Below are positions 48,430 to 59,190 of a stretch of 64,000 nucleotides of DNA, piece after piece. A program made the position numbers and the translations under genes. The notes beneath the pieces are model-generated. The model did not search any database, was not told the origin of the DNA, and saw nothing but the letters and a program-made list of their open reading frames with translations. Every line of letters begins with the position of its first letter. Within the stretch, counting starts at the first letter, position 1. Origin of the DNA: Macrobrachium rosenbergii (taxonomy: Eukaryota > Arthropoda > Malacostraca > Decapoda > Palaemonidae). The DNA is taken from NCBI RefSeq assembly GCF_040412425.1, contig NC_089753.1, forward strand, positions 43,533,913-43,597,912. The letters are read 5' to 3'.

Positions 48430-49870
48430 GGGTTTCACAAACAAATTTTTCAAGTAATTTGTATTTTTCAAAGGTATAAAAATCATAGCCTTTTATGTTG
48501 AATCATTTGTGGAAACAAGCAAGTTATCTGATGGTAGGAAGGTGTGTAGGGAGAGAAGCCCACTGACCCATCATTGCTGAGCTTTTATCCTTCGGTATCA
48601 GAGACTTAAGTTGGGTGGTTGAGGTGGGATTGTGATATAATAGTCTGGTTTGTAATAACTTGGAAAAATACAAATTATTATTTAAAATGTGTTCTAATGG
48701 AAATACAAACCAATAGCTTTTTGTGTAGGAGACTCACTTAGTCTGGAGGTTCTCACATTATGGGTGTACAAACACACAGCATCATACATTCTTCATGCTT
48801 GCCATCTTAAGTTTTTCCTGAGGGGTAATTGCCTTCCTCCTCCTCCCCTTCTCACCAGTAGCAGGACTGATGGTCATTTCCGTTCTGGAGCTACTGTGCC
48901 TCCAAGGATGCCGTAACTAGCCAGCCAATTGTCCAGCTAACACACCAAGCGTAAAACTGAGAATGGGCTTATGCAATAGCAAGGTGAAAACGTGCATGAA
49001 TATCTACGGGGAGTGTCACCAGTCAGAATCACACCTTTGAACCAGTAGAAGGTCTCCTTGCAGACAAAGCAAAAGTACTTCCTGGCCGAGTAATGGACAA
49101 GCTGCTGACAGCACGTCCTTATAAACCACTGAAGGCATAGTCACCTTTTGTGATGGAATCCAACACAGTGCAGTGAGAGTCTTGAACTGAGTTTGTAGAA
49201 CTTGTTCAATGGAGAGAAACTGTTGACCAGTCTCTGGTACTTACAAGAGCTACTTGTAATTGCCCAAAGATCTGTTGTCCATGACTTCCAGGGCATTCTT
49301 CTCCCACATCTCCTTACCTTTGCAGCCAGGGCTGTACCTTCTGGAGATCCACGAGGGTAAGAAGGGAATCCTAATGATTAACAAGATAGGGAAGGGAGTC
49401 AGTTCTTAAAAGGTAGTGTGTCACCATCTTGAAGGTCACAGAGTCCTGCTGTGACTCTGCCATCTTACCTAATGGCATAACAGGCATCCCCTACTTGTGG
49501 CAGCTAGAGAGGGAGGAAGGACAGTCCTCATGAGACTACCTTCTAATTCCACAATGTCAGCATGGTCTCAATCAATAGAGACCAAGGCAGTCAGATGGTT
49601 AGTTGGTCTGTGGGGTACTCTCTGCTATTTGTTCCATGAAAGAGAAGTTGGGACCTTCATTGGGCATTTCATTCTCTGGTTCTGGAAGGCATAGTTTTCT
49701 CCATATCTTGAGGATGAAGTTGGCAAAACTACACTCTTCCTCTGGTAGGTCCTGAAAGGAAAGGTCCACCTCCTCTTTTAAGTCCATCAGATCTAGCTGA
49801 CTTGATGGGCCAGGTCTCTCCCGGACTCCCTTCCGCTCCGTTGGTCTGGTCTCCGTCACCATGGAGGAGC
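48430..49870 (-). mobile_element. DIRS-like element C, gag end and terminal region only
   Basis: The left part has the same architecture as its two neighbours: a terminal block (about 48440-48500, CAAGTAATTTGTATTTTTC) and an inverted version of it about 200 bp inward (about 48655-48720, GAAAAATACAAATTATTATT). On the minus strand the 87-codon frame at 49862-49599 (DLSFQDLPEEECSFANFILK, then PNEGPNFSFMEQ) is gag-like, and broken frames continue towards 48900. No RT or recombinase remains. The identification leans on resemblance to elements A and B. Confidence 0.45.
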
Positions 49871-51043
49871 CGAGTCGGGAATGTCACAATGTCTGCTATC
49901 CCATCCGGTTGTATGTTGTTGTAATGATGGAAACTTTTTTATTCAAATGAATGACAATACCCTTCATAGTTGATGGACTGGAATAACAAATTGGTTTTCA
50001 GCTTATCAAGACGTTAAGTGAACCACTCGAAGTTGAGGTTGTCTATGATTGAATGTGCGTAAGTAAGTGCATAAATGTAACTAGGTGCGTAGTTGCATAA
50101 GCTCAATTCCACTGTCTGAGAAATGTACGACGACGTGAGGGGGAAAGGAATGTAGCTCCCCGCTTTCATTTGAAATATGACAAATTTAAATTAATTTCTA
50201 CTTTTCATAGCTAACAAACCTACGGTCGTGACATTAGGATAAATCTGGCACCAGCTGGAAACCGGTAAAAATAAAAACAAGAATTGTTTATGCAAGGAAT
50301 TGGTGGCATGTGGCATCTGTCACGCAGGTGAGATGGGAAGCGGGCAGCGACCTTATTTCAACCCTGTGACATCTTAGTTTTTTTCCAGCCCATGGTCAAC
50401 TGAAAGAGGGGTGGCTAGAGGTGGGCAGTAAATGTTAAGACCACAGGTTTGTTAGCTATGAAAAATACAAATCAATTTAAATTTGTCATTTGTTTATACA
50501 CAGAACAAACCTGGGTCTTAACATTAGGATAGACTCACTCTTGGTGGGAGGTAAGAGAATCCTGAACCGACTGGAGGTTCGGCACACCCGGTCATACTTT
50601 CTGAATAAGAGAATTCAAAGGAAGGAGACCTAAGCCTCTAATCTGGTAGATATATGGGTATCCAACAGTCAGACTACTGGGTTAAGTCCAATGCAGAAAT
50701 TCACTGCATTAGAGGAAGTTAAAGAGCTATATCTGTTCAGATAACAAAATAAGGTAGCCACCTACACATGTTTGTTTTCATTCCTCTCTTTCCTTTCTAG
50801 AGAGAGGAAGGGTTTGCTACTGCTAGGTATATTCGTGCAGAATAAAATTAATCTAACAGTAAGGCTACTTTGCTCACCTCTATCTGGCCCGTTCCAGCAT
50901 ATGATAGAACCATCTTACCGCCAGTAGGAAGAGAAGAAAGGAAAAATCGGAAAGGGAAAGAGACCAGTCATCTCAATCATCCTCACTTTCATATCATCAT
51001 CTTACGAAAGATCAAAACTGTCCCGCTAAGGGCACTGGATGAG

Positions 51044-52100
51044 CTACACAACTTGTTGAGCAGCCACCACCGGACCCAAGGAAAAAGTGTCCAAGGACCT
51101 GTGGGCAGTGTCCCTCGGGTAGAAGGAAGTGAACGTGGTTTGGCAGAGCCAAGAACAAGCATTCAAAATTCTATAAACAGACAAGTTCTTCTTGGATGCC
51201 AAGGAGCTTAGTCCTCTAATGTCATGTGCTCTTGCATGCACAGTACTGTATTGGCAGTAGAAAATGACAATGAGGAGAAGGCATGCCTAATCACTTCATG
51301 AAGCCTGTGCTAACAAAGTCTTCAGCATCCAGGTATCAGATGCCAAGTCCTTTTTAGATAGCACTGCAGTCCTCTGAAGGGGCAAAGGAGCAATTCATCT
51401 GGATCATTGTTAACAAAATCCCCAAGGGAAAGGATGGAAAAGGAGGTAAACCTGTCATCATGAACAGAGGGGTTTTGAGTCTTAGCCACGAATTCCAGGA
51501 AAAATTCGAACGCTATTGAATTCCAACCCCTGGTATGTTTAACATCAAAAGCTAGGCCATGGAGTTCGCCCACTCTCTTCGAAGAAGTCAAGGCTAAAAG
51601 GAAAACTGTCTTGAGGGTCAAGTTCCTGTCTGATGACCGACGCAGTGGTTCGTATGGGGCTCAAGTGAGACTACTTAGCATCAGAGTCAGATCCCAGATA
51701 GGAGGTTTCAGTTCTCTATGAGAACAAGACTGTTCAAAACTTTTGAGCAGCATAAGAGATTTCCCAAGATGAAGTTAGGTCCATGTCTTTCAAACGAAGA
51801 ACCAATCCCAAGGCAGCCCTGTAGCCCTGTAGCCCTTAATAGCAGGAACAGAAAGGTGTTTTTCTGTTCTGAGGAACATCAGAAAATCAGCTATCCACTG
51901 AATAGAGGTTCCGAGTGGAGAGATACCCTGTCGACGACACCAATCACAGTATATGGCCCATTTCCCCTGATACACAGTTGAAAAATATCTTCTGAGGCAA
52001 CAGACATCTGTGTCGCTGATCTGCAAGAAAAGCCTTTCCATCGCAGGAGATACTGGATATTCTCCAACCGTGAAGAGATAGGGATGTTACCAACTGATGG
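51044..52100 (-). pseudogene. Tyrosine recombinase of DIRS-like element A, frameshifted
   Basis: On the minus strand: an N-terminal SAM-like binding part (YQGKWAIYCDWCRRQG, about 51980-51930); the box-I arginine in LALTSSKRVGELHGL (R codon at 51576-51574); HDIR (H codon at 51226-51224, R at 51217-51215) and the presumed tyrosine in TTFTSFYP (51121-51119). These are the R...HxxR...Y residues of tyrosine recombinases. The domain is split over at least three frames. Confidence 0.75.
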
Positions 52101-52119
52101 TGTTGCTCTACATGAAGTT

Positions 52120-52500
52120 GACAAAGAAGATTGTGCCAAGGGGGGTTATTTCTCTCAGGACCACTGATAGCAGAGTTAGAAGGTCCGGAAGCCATTCTGC
52201 TTGAGGCCATAAAGGAGCTACAAGGGTCATCCTGAGATTCTGGGAAACCGTGACTCTGCTCAGGACATGATGGATAAGGCAAAAGGGGGGGAAAGGCGTA
52301 GATGTCCAGGTTGTCCCAAGGATGTTGAAGGGTGTCCTCTGCCACGGCGAAGAGATCTGGAACTACTGAACAATAGACCTATAGCTTCCTGGTGAACCTT
52401 GTTGTGAAGAGGTCTATCATTGGTCTTCCCGACAGATGAAAAAGCCTGTCTGCCACCTCCTGATGCAGAGACCACTCTGTCCCTAGAACCTGTCGGCACC
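52120..52500 (-). pseudogene. C-terminal RT-polyprotein remnant of DIRS element A
   Basis: WSLHQEVADRLFHLSGRPMI then DLF, and later WDNLDIYAFPPL, align with WTLNLQVCQKLWSLWGRPSI, DLFAS and MDTYAFPPF in element B. They mark the end of RNase H and the domain usually annotated as DAM-like methyltransferase in DIRS1-like elements. The frame is broken more than once. Confidence 0.7.
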
Positions 52501-52579
52501 AGAAGATTTATCCTAATATTAGGACCCAGGTTTGTTCCACATATGAACAAACCATATTTCTCCCTTGTAAAAGACATGC

Positions 52580-53280
52580 ACTTATCTCAGTTTATAATGT
52601 ACATATTGCCATAACACTTAATAGTGTTCTTTTGTATTTTTACCCCGATGTAACAGCAAATTACCAAGAATTGTTATGGTAATGTTGTGTAAGTTGCACC
52701 ATGTTGAGCTTGCATGTGCTTGCAATTGTACCACCAACCATATGCTAAAATGTGCGATATTCTTCAATGCGATCTCCTTCCATAACTTTATGAATATGTC
52801 AGTTCTTGAGTTAAATTCCACCTACGTTATGCATGTAAAGCCAGGCTAACTGTGCAGTGTGACAGTTAAGTTCGGCATGAGTATAGTATAGCCTAGACTT
52901 TGGACTGTATGCTGTTTGGCACAAGACTGCTGTCCTAAATGAACTTTTTTATTACAGGGAACCAGCATAAGGTACCAGTTTAGGAACCAGTTCTACCAAT
53001 TACAGAAGGAATCCACTGGGGATAAGTTGTTTACACCATGTATCCTCCTACTAAGAAACATTAAACAAACCGCAGGAGCCAGCATTTCCCTCAACCCTAA
53101 CCAAACATAAAGATTCATCGGTCTCTGATATCCAGTACCAGTTCAAGCTAAGAGTAGGCCTGGGTTTATTAACCTAGGCTGGTGTGTTACACTTGTATTA
53201 GCCAATGCCAAAGTTTGAATTGTCATGTACTGTATAGACTAGTCTGAGTTAATTGTCCTAAAATGAATGGTAGCCTCCGA
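52580..53280. other. Unassigned DNA between DIRS copies
   Basis: No domain or terminal repeat recognised. It may be original genomic DNA or a decayed part of gag element D. Confidence 0.4.
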
Positions 53281-53287
53281 ATGTAAG

Positions 53288-54439
53288 TCAGGACAATTGA
53301 CTTATCAAGCCACTACTAGTAATAACATTATTATATTGTCCTGATCGGTAAGGAGGAGAATGGGAACCTGGTCTGCTTTGGTTATCCTGTGGGTGGGACC
53401 GTTCCTGCGACGTCTCCTGTAGCCAAAAGGGTATGTATAGCCAACATTCCATCAGTCCACCTTCTCGGAGTCTGGTGATGGAACCTGTGACAGGATGGGT
53501 AACATTCTTCCCCTTTCCATTCATCTCCCAAGGAAGTACCGGTCGGTGGGCTGCTTATGGACCGTGAGCAAGAAGTCCTGGATCGGTGTCAGGCTGACAG
53601 TTTTCTCCGTCCCACTCATACTTTGAGGAGGTAACCTTCCATATCACGCTTCTGGAACATGAGCAGAAAGTTTCCACGGGTGGGTATCGCAACCGACGGT
53701 TCTTGCATTGCCTCTGGTGACTACAGTCTGACATGGTCGAGGAATGCGATCCGGTCCTTCTAGAGAAGTTCCTTGTCTTGGAGGACAGATTAGGCTGTTG
53801 TCGCTTCTTACACTCCAGAGAATGTCTATGGGAAATGTTCAATTCCATAGAGGTAGATCTCCGTCTCCTCCATCTGTCTGAATGACTCTTCCATTCTTCT
53901 TTCGTATACTTCCCAACGGACTGGGACGGGCTATAGGGAGAGTCCGGTCTGACGTCTCTCTCACTCGCGCTATATTCTCTCAGTCCCATGTCATCGCCAT
54001 CCTGAAATTTTCTCTTAAGGACTTGATACACGGATGACAACGTCAGACGTAGTTTCTTAGGGTCAGAGGGAGGGGGAGGAAAAATATTCCTACCTGGTGT
54101 GACAGGTAGTGGAGATGGCGTTTGTATTGGCAGTGAAGGGGTGGAAGAAAGAATGAACGGGGACAGTTCTCTGGAGACTGAAGTAGGCTTCTTTCTCCAC
54201 TTTCTTTCAAATTTTTCCCACTGGGGAGTTTGCCATAATCCGCACTCTCCGTAGGTGGACTCCCAGGAGCATACCTGACCCCTGCATGAAAAACACATGG
54301 AATGAAGATCAACAGCCAAAATCAACACATTTTCCACAAGGTCTGTCTTTGCCCGGGCACCGCTGTACCTCAGTCTTCCCAATCTCTTCCATGGCCACGG
54401 GAAGGACAGAAACTCGGGTAACTCACAGGAACGTAGCAC
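53288..54439 (-). pseudogene. DIRS-like gag remnant (element D)
   Basis: A 294-codon frame (54439-53555) continues in the same frame after one stop to 53288. Near residue 50 it has CFSCRG, then C and C further on, matching the Cys cluster CLGCRGFEC...C at the start of gag in element B (60738-60535). A Pro/Ser-rich and then Arg/Lys-rich part follows, as in DIRS gag. Its upstream end lies within 40 bp of the left end of element B, so B probably cut into it. No RT or recombinase can be assigned to it. Confidence 0.55.
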
Positions 54440-54472
54440 TAGGACTCGAACACGTGCGTCCTAAAATGAAGT

Positions 54473-54663
54473 TTTTATGATAAAACAAAGTTTTATGAAT
54501 ACTTACCTGGCAGTTATATATATATAGCTTAATCCCTGTCGAACCGGCAGATTTTTCAAAACTCGCGGCAACCGCCGAATGGTAGGTGTCCGATAGGTGG
54601 TTAACAACCCTTATAGGGTGGTAGCTGGAATCATTCCCGTTTTCAGTTCCTCAGATCATCTCT
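54473..54663. repeat. Left inverted terminal repeat of DIRS element B
   Basis: Core TTACCTGGCAG(TTA) with (TA)n, then CTTAATCCCTGTCGAACCGG, matches the reverse complement of 60970-61124 across about 160 bp with short indels. The outermost 30 bp differ more from the right repeat but are mirrored exactly in the internal complementary region. Confidence 0.9.
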
Positions 54664-54707
54664 TGCCCGACCTGTCTCCTGAGGGGAGGAGGGTGGGATT
54701 TAAAATA

Positions 54708-54812
54708 TATATATAACTGCCAGGTAAGTATTCATAAAACTTTGTTTTATCATAAAAACTTCATTTTTACGAATAGAACTTACCTGGCAGTTATATATAT
54801 ATAGCTGATTCA
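54708..54812. repeat. Internal complementary region of DIRS element B
   Basis: The left half (to about 54764) is the reverse complement of 54473-54528. The right half (about 54764-54812) is the reverse complement of the last 45 bp of the right terminal repeat. In DIRS1 models this region templates joining of the two ends into a circle. Confidence 0.88.
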
Positions 54813-55204
54813 CACATTTGGAGGAGGGTGAAAGACAGCCAACATTGTTGGGAAACAACTAAAAGTCGTAGGTAAACACCTTGATTCCTTACCTGCTAAG
54901 GTAGCTGACTTCAAAGGTTCCTGCCTCTTGAGCCGCTTTCCCTTAGGAGCGCCAGTCAGGTGAAGACCTGTTATACTGAAACAACTCAATCGAGTCTGTC
55001 AAACGGGGTGAGACCAACAACGTGACTAGACTTCTGTACTTCCTATTCCCCTTCTATTACCTGTAACCTTACTCAATCTAACCACCTAACCTTGCAGACT
55101 AGATATACACCTATCTAGTTAGACTGGGGTTGCTGTTCCCACAAGGAAGCTTCCTCAGACAACCATAAAAACACCAGCCCAATTACAGGTATCCCAAACA
55201 AAAG

Positions 55205-56250
55205 TTAAGGTTGAGGGGAGGCAGTCACTCCTTTACCCAATACCGAAGCTGTAGCTACATATGGGCCCAAGGCGTAACATTTCTCATAATCTACTCTTAC
55301 CTCTCTGAGGTAATGAGAAGCGAAAACAGAGTCACTTCTCCAAAAAGTGGCCTCCATAATTTGTTTAACTGACATATTCTTTCTATAAGCCAGAGAAGTT
55401 GCAATGGCTCTTATTTCGTGAGCCTTCACCTTCAACAAACCAAAGTTCTCCTCTTCACATAAAAGGTGAGCTTCTCTTATTGTCTCCCTCAAAAAGAATG
55501 ATAACGCATTCTTGAGAGGGGCTTTGAGGATCCTTCACTGAACACCACAAGGAACTGGAAGAACCTCTTACGTCCTTTGTCCTGGAAATATAAGCCTTGA
55601 GGGCTCTAACTGGACAGAGTAGTCTCTCCTCCTCTTGGCCCACTAAATCAGTGAGGTTAGGAACCTCAAACGTCCCCGGCCAGGGTTTGGAAGGGTTCTC
55701 ATTCTTAGCAAGGAAGTCAAGCCTTAATGCGCATATTGCTCCATTACGACTGAAGCCTACTTGTTTTCTGAATAGCCTGAATCTCGCTAACCCTTTTCGC
55801 TGTAGCAAAGAGCGAGAAGGAAAAGAGTTTTCTTTGTTACGTCTCTCAGGGTTGCTTGAGAGATGGGTTCGAACTTCCTGCTGCACAAGAACTTCAAAAC
55901 CACATCCAAATTCCAGGACGGGGGGTCTCAAAGTCTGCTTTGTTGTTTTGAAAGACTTTAAAAGGTCTCTCAAGTCTCTATCTTGAGACAAATCAATGCC
56001 TCTGTGCCTAAAGACGGTAGACAACAAGCTTCTGTATCCTTTTATGGTGGATACGGCCAGCTTAGAATCTTGCCTGAGGACAAGAGAAAATCAGCTATTT
56101 GGCTCACAGAGGTAGTGGTTGAGGAAACCTTATGCTGCTTACACCAAGATCTAAAGGTTTCCCACTTTGATTGGTAAACTCTCTGTGAAGAGACCCTCCT
56201 CGCTCTGGCGATAGCTCTTGCAGCTTGAGCTGAAAATCCTCTCGCTCTGA
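55205..56250 (-). pseudogene. Tyrosine recombinase of DIRS element B, frameshifted
   Basis: In minus order: N-terminal binding part (RVSSQRVYQSKWETFRSW, about 56205-56150); box-I arginine region TAKRVSEIQAI (about 55806-55775) in a frame different from the preceding LFLLAL, so a one-base change lies near 55806; an intervening part in the 56027-55455 frame; and HEIR with catalytic H at 55420-55418, R at 55411-55409 and the nucleophile Y at 55312-55310 (ASHYL). All catalytic residues survive as codons but not in one frame. This enzyme would insert the circular DNA copy. Confidence 0.88.
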
Positions 56251-56299
56251 CAAGCTTCTCGATAGTCTGAATGCAGTCAGTTGAAGAGCGAGGGGGTTT

Positions 56300-58113
56300 T
56301 GATGATACCTCTCGAAGTGGGGCTGTCTGAGAAGCCTTGGACTTGGGGGAAGACTTCTCGGAAAGTCCACTAACATCTCCACCACCTCTGTGAACCACTC
56401 TCTTGCTGGCCAAAAGGGGGCTACCAGGGTCATTCTCCCTGAATCTAGGAGGGCGAATTTCTTGACTACTAGATTGATTATTTTGAACGGAGGGAACGCA
56501 TAAGTGTCCATCCCCGTCCAGTCCATCAAGAAGGCGTCTACTGCTATTGCTTCTCTGTCCGGGACTAGAGAGCAGTAGTTCGGGATTCTCTTGTTCTGGC
56601 TGGAGGCGAAGAGGTCTATTGAAGGCCTCCCCCATAAACTCCACAGTTTCTGGCAAACTTGAAGATTGAGAGTCCATTCCGTGGGCAGAACTTGCCCTCT
56701 TCTGCTGAGCATGTCTGCTCTTACATTCTTCTGTCCCTGCACGAATCTCGTCAAAAGCTCCACCCTGTGGTCTTTTGTCCACAGAAGGAGCTCTCTTGCT
56801 GTTTCGTAAAGAGGTAAAGAATGAGTCCCTCCTTGTTTGCTGATATACGCAAGAGCCGTGGTGTTGTCGGAATTCACTTCTATTACTTTCCCTGCGACAG
56901 ATTCCTTGAAGGCTTTTAAACCTAACCAGATGGCCATCAACTCTTTCCTGTTGATGTGCCATCCGATTTGTCCCTCTTCCCAAGAGCCTGAAACTTCCTT
57001 GTTCCCCAGTGTTGCTCCCCATCCCGACCAAGCATCTGAGAACAACACTAGGTCTGGGTTCTTTCTGCGTAGGGAGATTCCTTCCCCTAAGATCGACGGG
57101 TCCAGCCACCAACTCAGATGTTTCTTGATCTCTGCTGGAATGTGGAAGGAAAATGAGTCCTCCTGATTCTTCCTGTCCCAGATTCTTGAAAGGAAGTGTT
57201 GAAGAGGTCTGAGGTGCAACCTTCCCAGAGAGACAAATTTCTCGAGGGAGGAGAGGGTGCCCAACAAACTCATCCACTCCTCGCCTGAGCACTTCTGCCT
57301 CCCCAGGAAATACTGAACCTTCTCGAGGCACTTGATTTGTCTTTCTTGTGAGGAGAAGCCCGAAAACGAGCTGAGTCCAGAACTATCCCCAAATAAAGAA
57401 TCGTCTGACTCGGTTCGATCTGAGACTTCTCCTTGTTGATAATGAGACCCAGATCCTGAGCAATCATAAACGTCTTGTGTAAGTCCTCCAGACACCTGTT
57501 CTTCGACTGGGACCTTATCAGCCAGTCGTCTAGGTACAGGGATACTCTTATCCCTTCTTGATGAAGCCATCCTGCCACATTTGACATTACTCTGGTGAAC
57601 ACTTGAGGAGCTGTGCTGAGGCCGAAACAAAGAGCTTTGAACTGGAAGCATTTGTCCTGGATCACAAACCTCAAAAACTTCCTTGAAGTCGGGTGGATGG
57701 GAATATGAAAGTAAGCGTCCTGCAGGTCCAGGGATACCATCCAGTCCCCTGGACGGACTGCTGCCAGCACAGACTGAGACGTCTCCATGGTAAACTTGGT
57801 CTTCTCCACAAAACCGTTCAATGCGCTGACATCCAGGACCGGTCTCCATCCCCCTGAACTCTTGGGCACTAAAAACAGACGATTGTAGAACCCTGGGGAT
57901 CCTAGTTCCAAAACTGGTTCTATCGCTCCTTTCTCCAACATCTGGTCTACTAGATTCAGGAGTGCCCTTCGTTTCAATGCGTTCGAGTACTGAGCCACTA
58001 GGGCTAGTGGCTTTGTTGAAAGTGGCGGTTTCCTCGAGAAGGGGATCTTGTACCCTTCCTTGATGACTGAGAGAGACCAGTTGTCCGCCCCTCTTGCTTC
58101 CCAAGCCTGCCAA
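56300..58113 (-). pseudogene. Reverse transcriptase, RNase H and methyltransferase-like polyprotein of DIRS element B, frameshifted
   Basis: RT is read in the 57998-57270 frame: LVPKSSGGWRPVLDVSALN, SLDLQDAYFHIPI (catalytic Asp codon near 57728), CFGLSTAPQVF and YLDD (57536-57525), which carries the two catalytic aspartates. Near 57345 the reading moves by one base into the 58113-56104 frame, which continues through KCLEKVQ to RNase H (LFSDAW, INRKELMAIW, NSDNTTALAYI, KNVRADMLSR, about 57050-56700). It then reaches the domain with DLFAS...YAFPPF...APFWPAREWF (about 56620-56400), annotated as DAM-like methyltransferase in DIRS1-like elements. The upstream part of the 58113 frame and most of the 57331-56042 frame are shadows. 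Confidence 0.88.
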
Positions 58114-58158
58114 AATAGAGACAGCCTTGCTCCTACTGTTGTCTGGAGGACTTGTTTC

Positions 58159-59190
58159 TCAATTTCTAGAGCGTGTTCTAAACGTCCTTCTGCTAGTTCT
58201 ACCCCCTGTTTCTTGTCTTTTTCCTCTGAAATCAGCTCTAGAAGGAACTCTGCCCCGAAAGGGCTGTTGAACTCTCTTTTCCTCCTTTTTGGCAGCTGGA
58301 GGAATTGCCGAAGGAAACCTCCTAGCCGAGCGAGAAAGTAAATCTTGCGTAGCTTTATGTGCCAGAGTCAGAGAAATATCCCTGACCAAGGACTCCGGAA
58401 ACAAATGCTCCGAGAGGGGGGCGTAAAGGAGCTCCGCCTTCTGTGCGACTGTAGTAGATTTTGACGTGAAGGAACATAACAAAGCCCTCTTCTTCAAAAT
58501 CCCTGCAGTGAAAAGAGAAGTCATCTCATTTGCTCCATCCCTCAGAGCCTTATCCATACAGGCCATAATACTGGAAAGGTCTTCAATTCCTGTAGCCTGC
58601 ATGGTTTCCATCTTCTTGGATAGAATTCCAACAGACCAGTCTAAAAAACTGAACACTTCAAAAGACCTAAAAATTCCTTTAATGAGATGGTCTAGTTCCG
58701 TTATAGACCACATCACCTTAGCTGAGTTAAGGGCATGTCTTCTAGAAGAGTCTACTAAACCAGAGAAGTCCCCCTGGGAGGAGGCAGGTACTCCCAGGCC
58801 AAGAGCTTCTCCAGTGTCATACCACATACCCGCCTTCGAAGCAAGCCTAGTTGGAGGAAACGAGAAGGAGGACTTTACTGCTTGCCTACGCTCCTTAAGC
58901 CAGTTATCAATCCTGGTCAGAGCCTTCTTAGCAGAAATGGAAAGCTTCATTTTAATAAAGGCTGACTGCTTCCTCGATTTCTTCCTGTTAAACTGGGACT
59001 GAGGAGAACGAGGAGCAGCAGGCTTAAACTCCTCACCATACAGCTCCAAAAGAGAGCGAGAAAGAACCTTATAGTCATCAGCCGCATTAGAAGGTTTATC
59101 TTCGTCCTCTGAAACGTCTTCCAAATCATGCATTCCTTCCAACTCTGTCTCTTTCTCTTCCCGCTGTATTGTACCCGGGGGAGGACGACG
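58159..59190 (-). pseudogene. DIRS element B gag, C-terminal half
   Basis: An open frame reading LEGMHDLEDVSEDEDKPSNA (acidic), LSRSLLELYGEEFKP, ISAKKALTRIDNWLKERRQA and on to an Arg-rich end (about 350 residues from the frame opening). Predicted mostly helical, with the composition of a retroelement capsid-like protein. It is linked by a frameshift near 59175 to the N-terminal half. The stop at 58159 lies close to the start of the RT frame. No zinc knuckle seen. Confidence 0.7.

Larger units (their letters stand above)
50177..52553 (-). mobile_element. DIRS-like element A, about 2.4 kb internal-deletion derivative
   Basis: The left end (50177 onward, ATTTAAATTAATTTC and TAGCTAACAAACCT) is mirrored by an internal complementary region at about 50445-50540. 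That region also contains the complement of the right end (52505-52553, ATCCTAATATTAGGACCCAG). So both termini and the circle-junction-like region survive. Coding remains begin abruptly after the right terminus: the RNase H/methyltransferase-like C-terminal part, then a tyrosine recombinase. Gag and reverse transcriptase are absent. The structure is that of a shortened element that could only move with enzymes supplied elsewhere, and its own frames are broken. Confidence 0.7.

Noticed and set aside
55205..55492. Recombinase as evidence of a phage or bacterial integrase
   Set aside because: It sits with a DIRS-type RT, RNase H and inverted terminal repeats in an intron-containing genome.
56042..57331. 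429-codon minus-strand frame as a separate DIRS protein
   Set aside because: Only its last part (the start of the recombinase) has recognisable content. The rest overlaps the RNase H/methyltransferase frame and is a shadow.
58466..59002. 178-codon plus-strand frame inside DIRS element B
   Set aside because: It is antisense to gag, has no domain, and is explained by the coding bias of the opposite strand.
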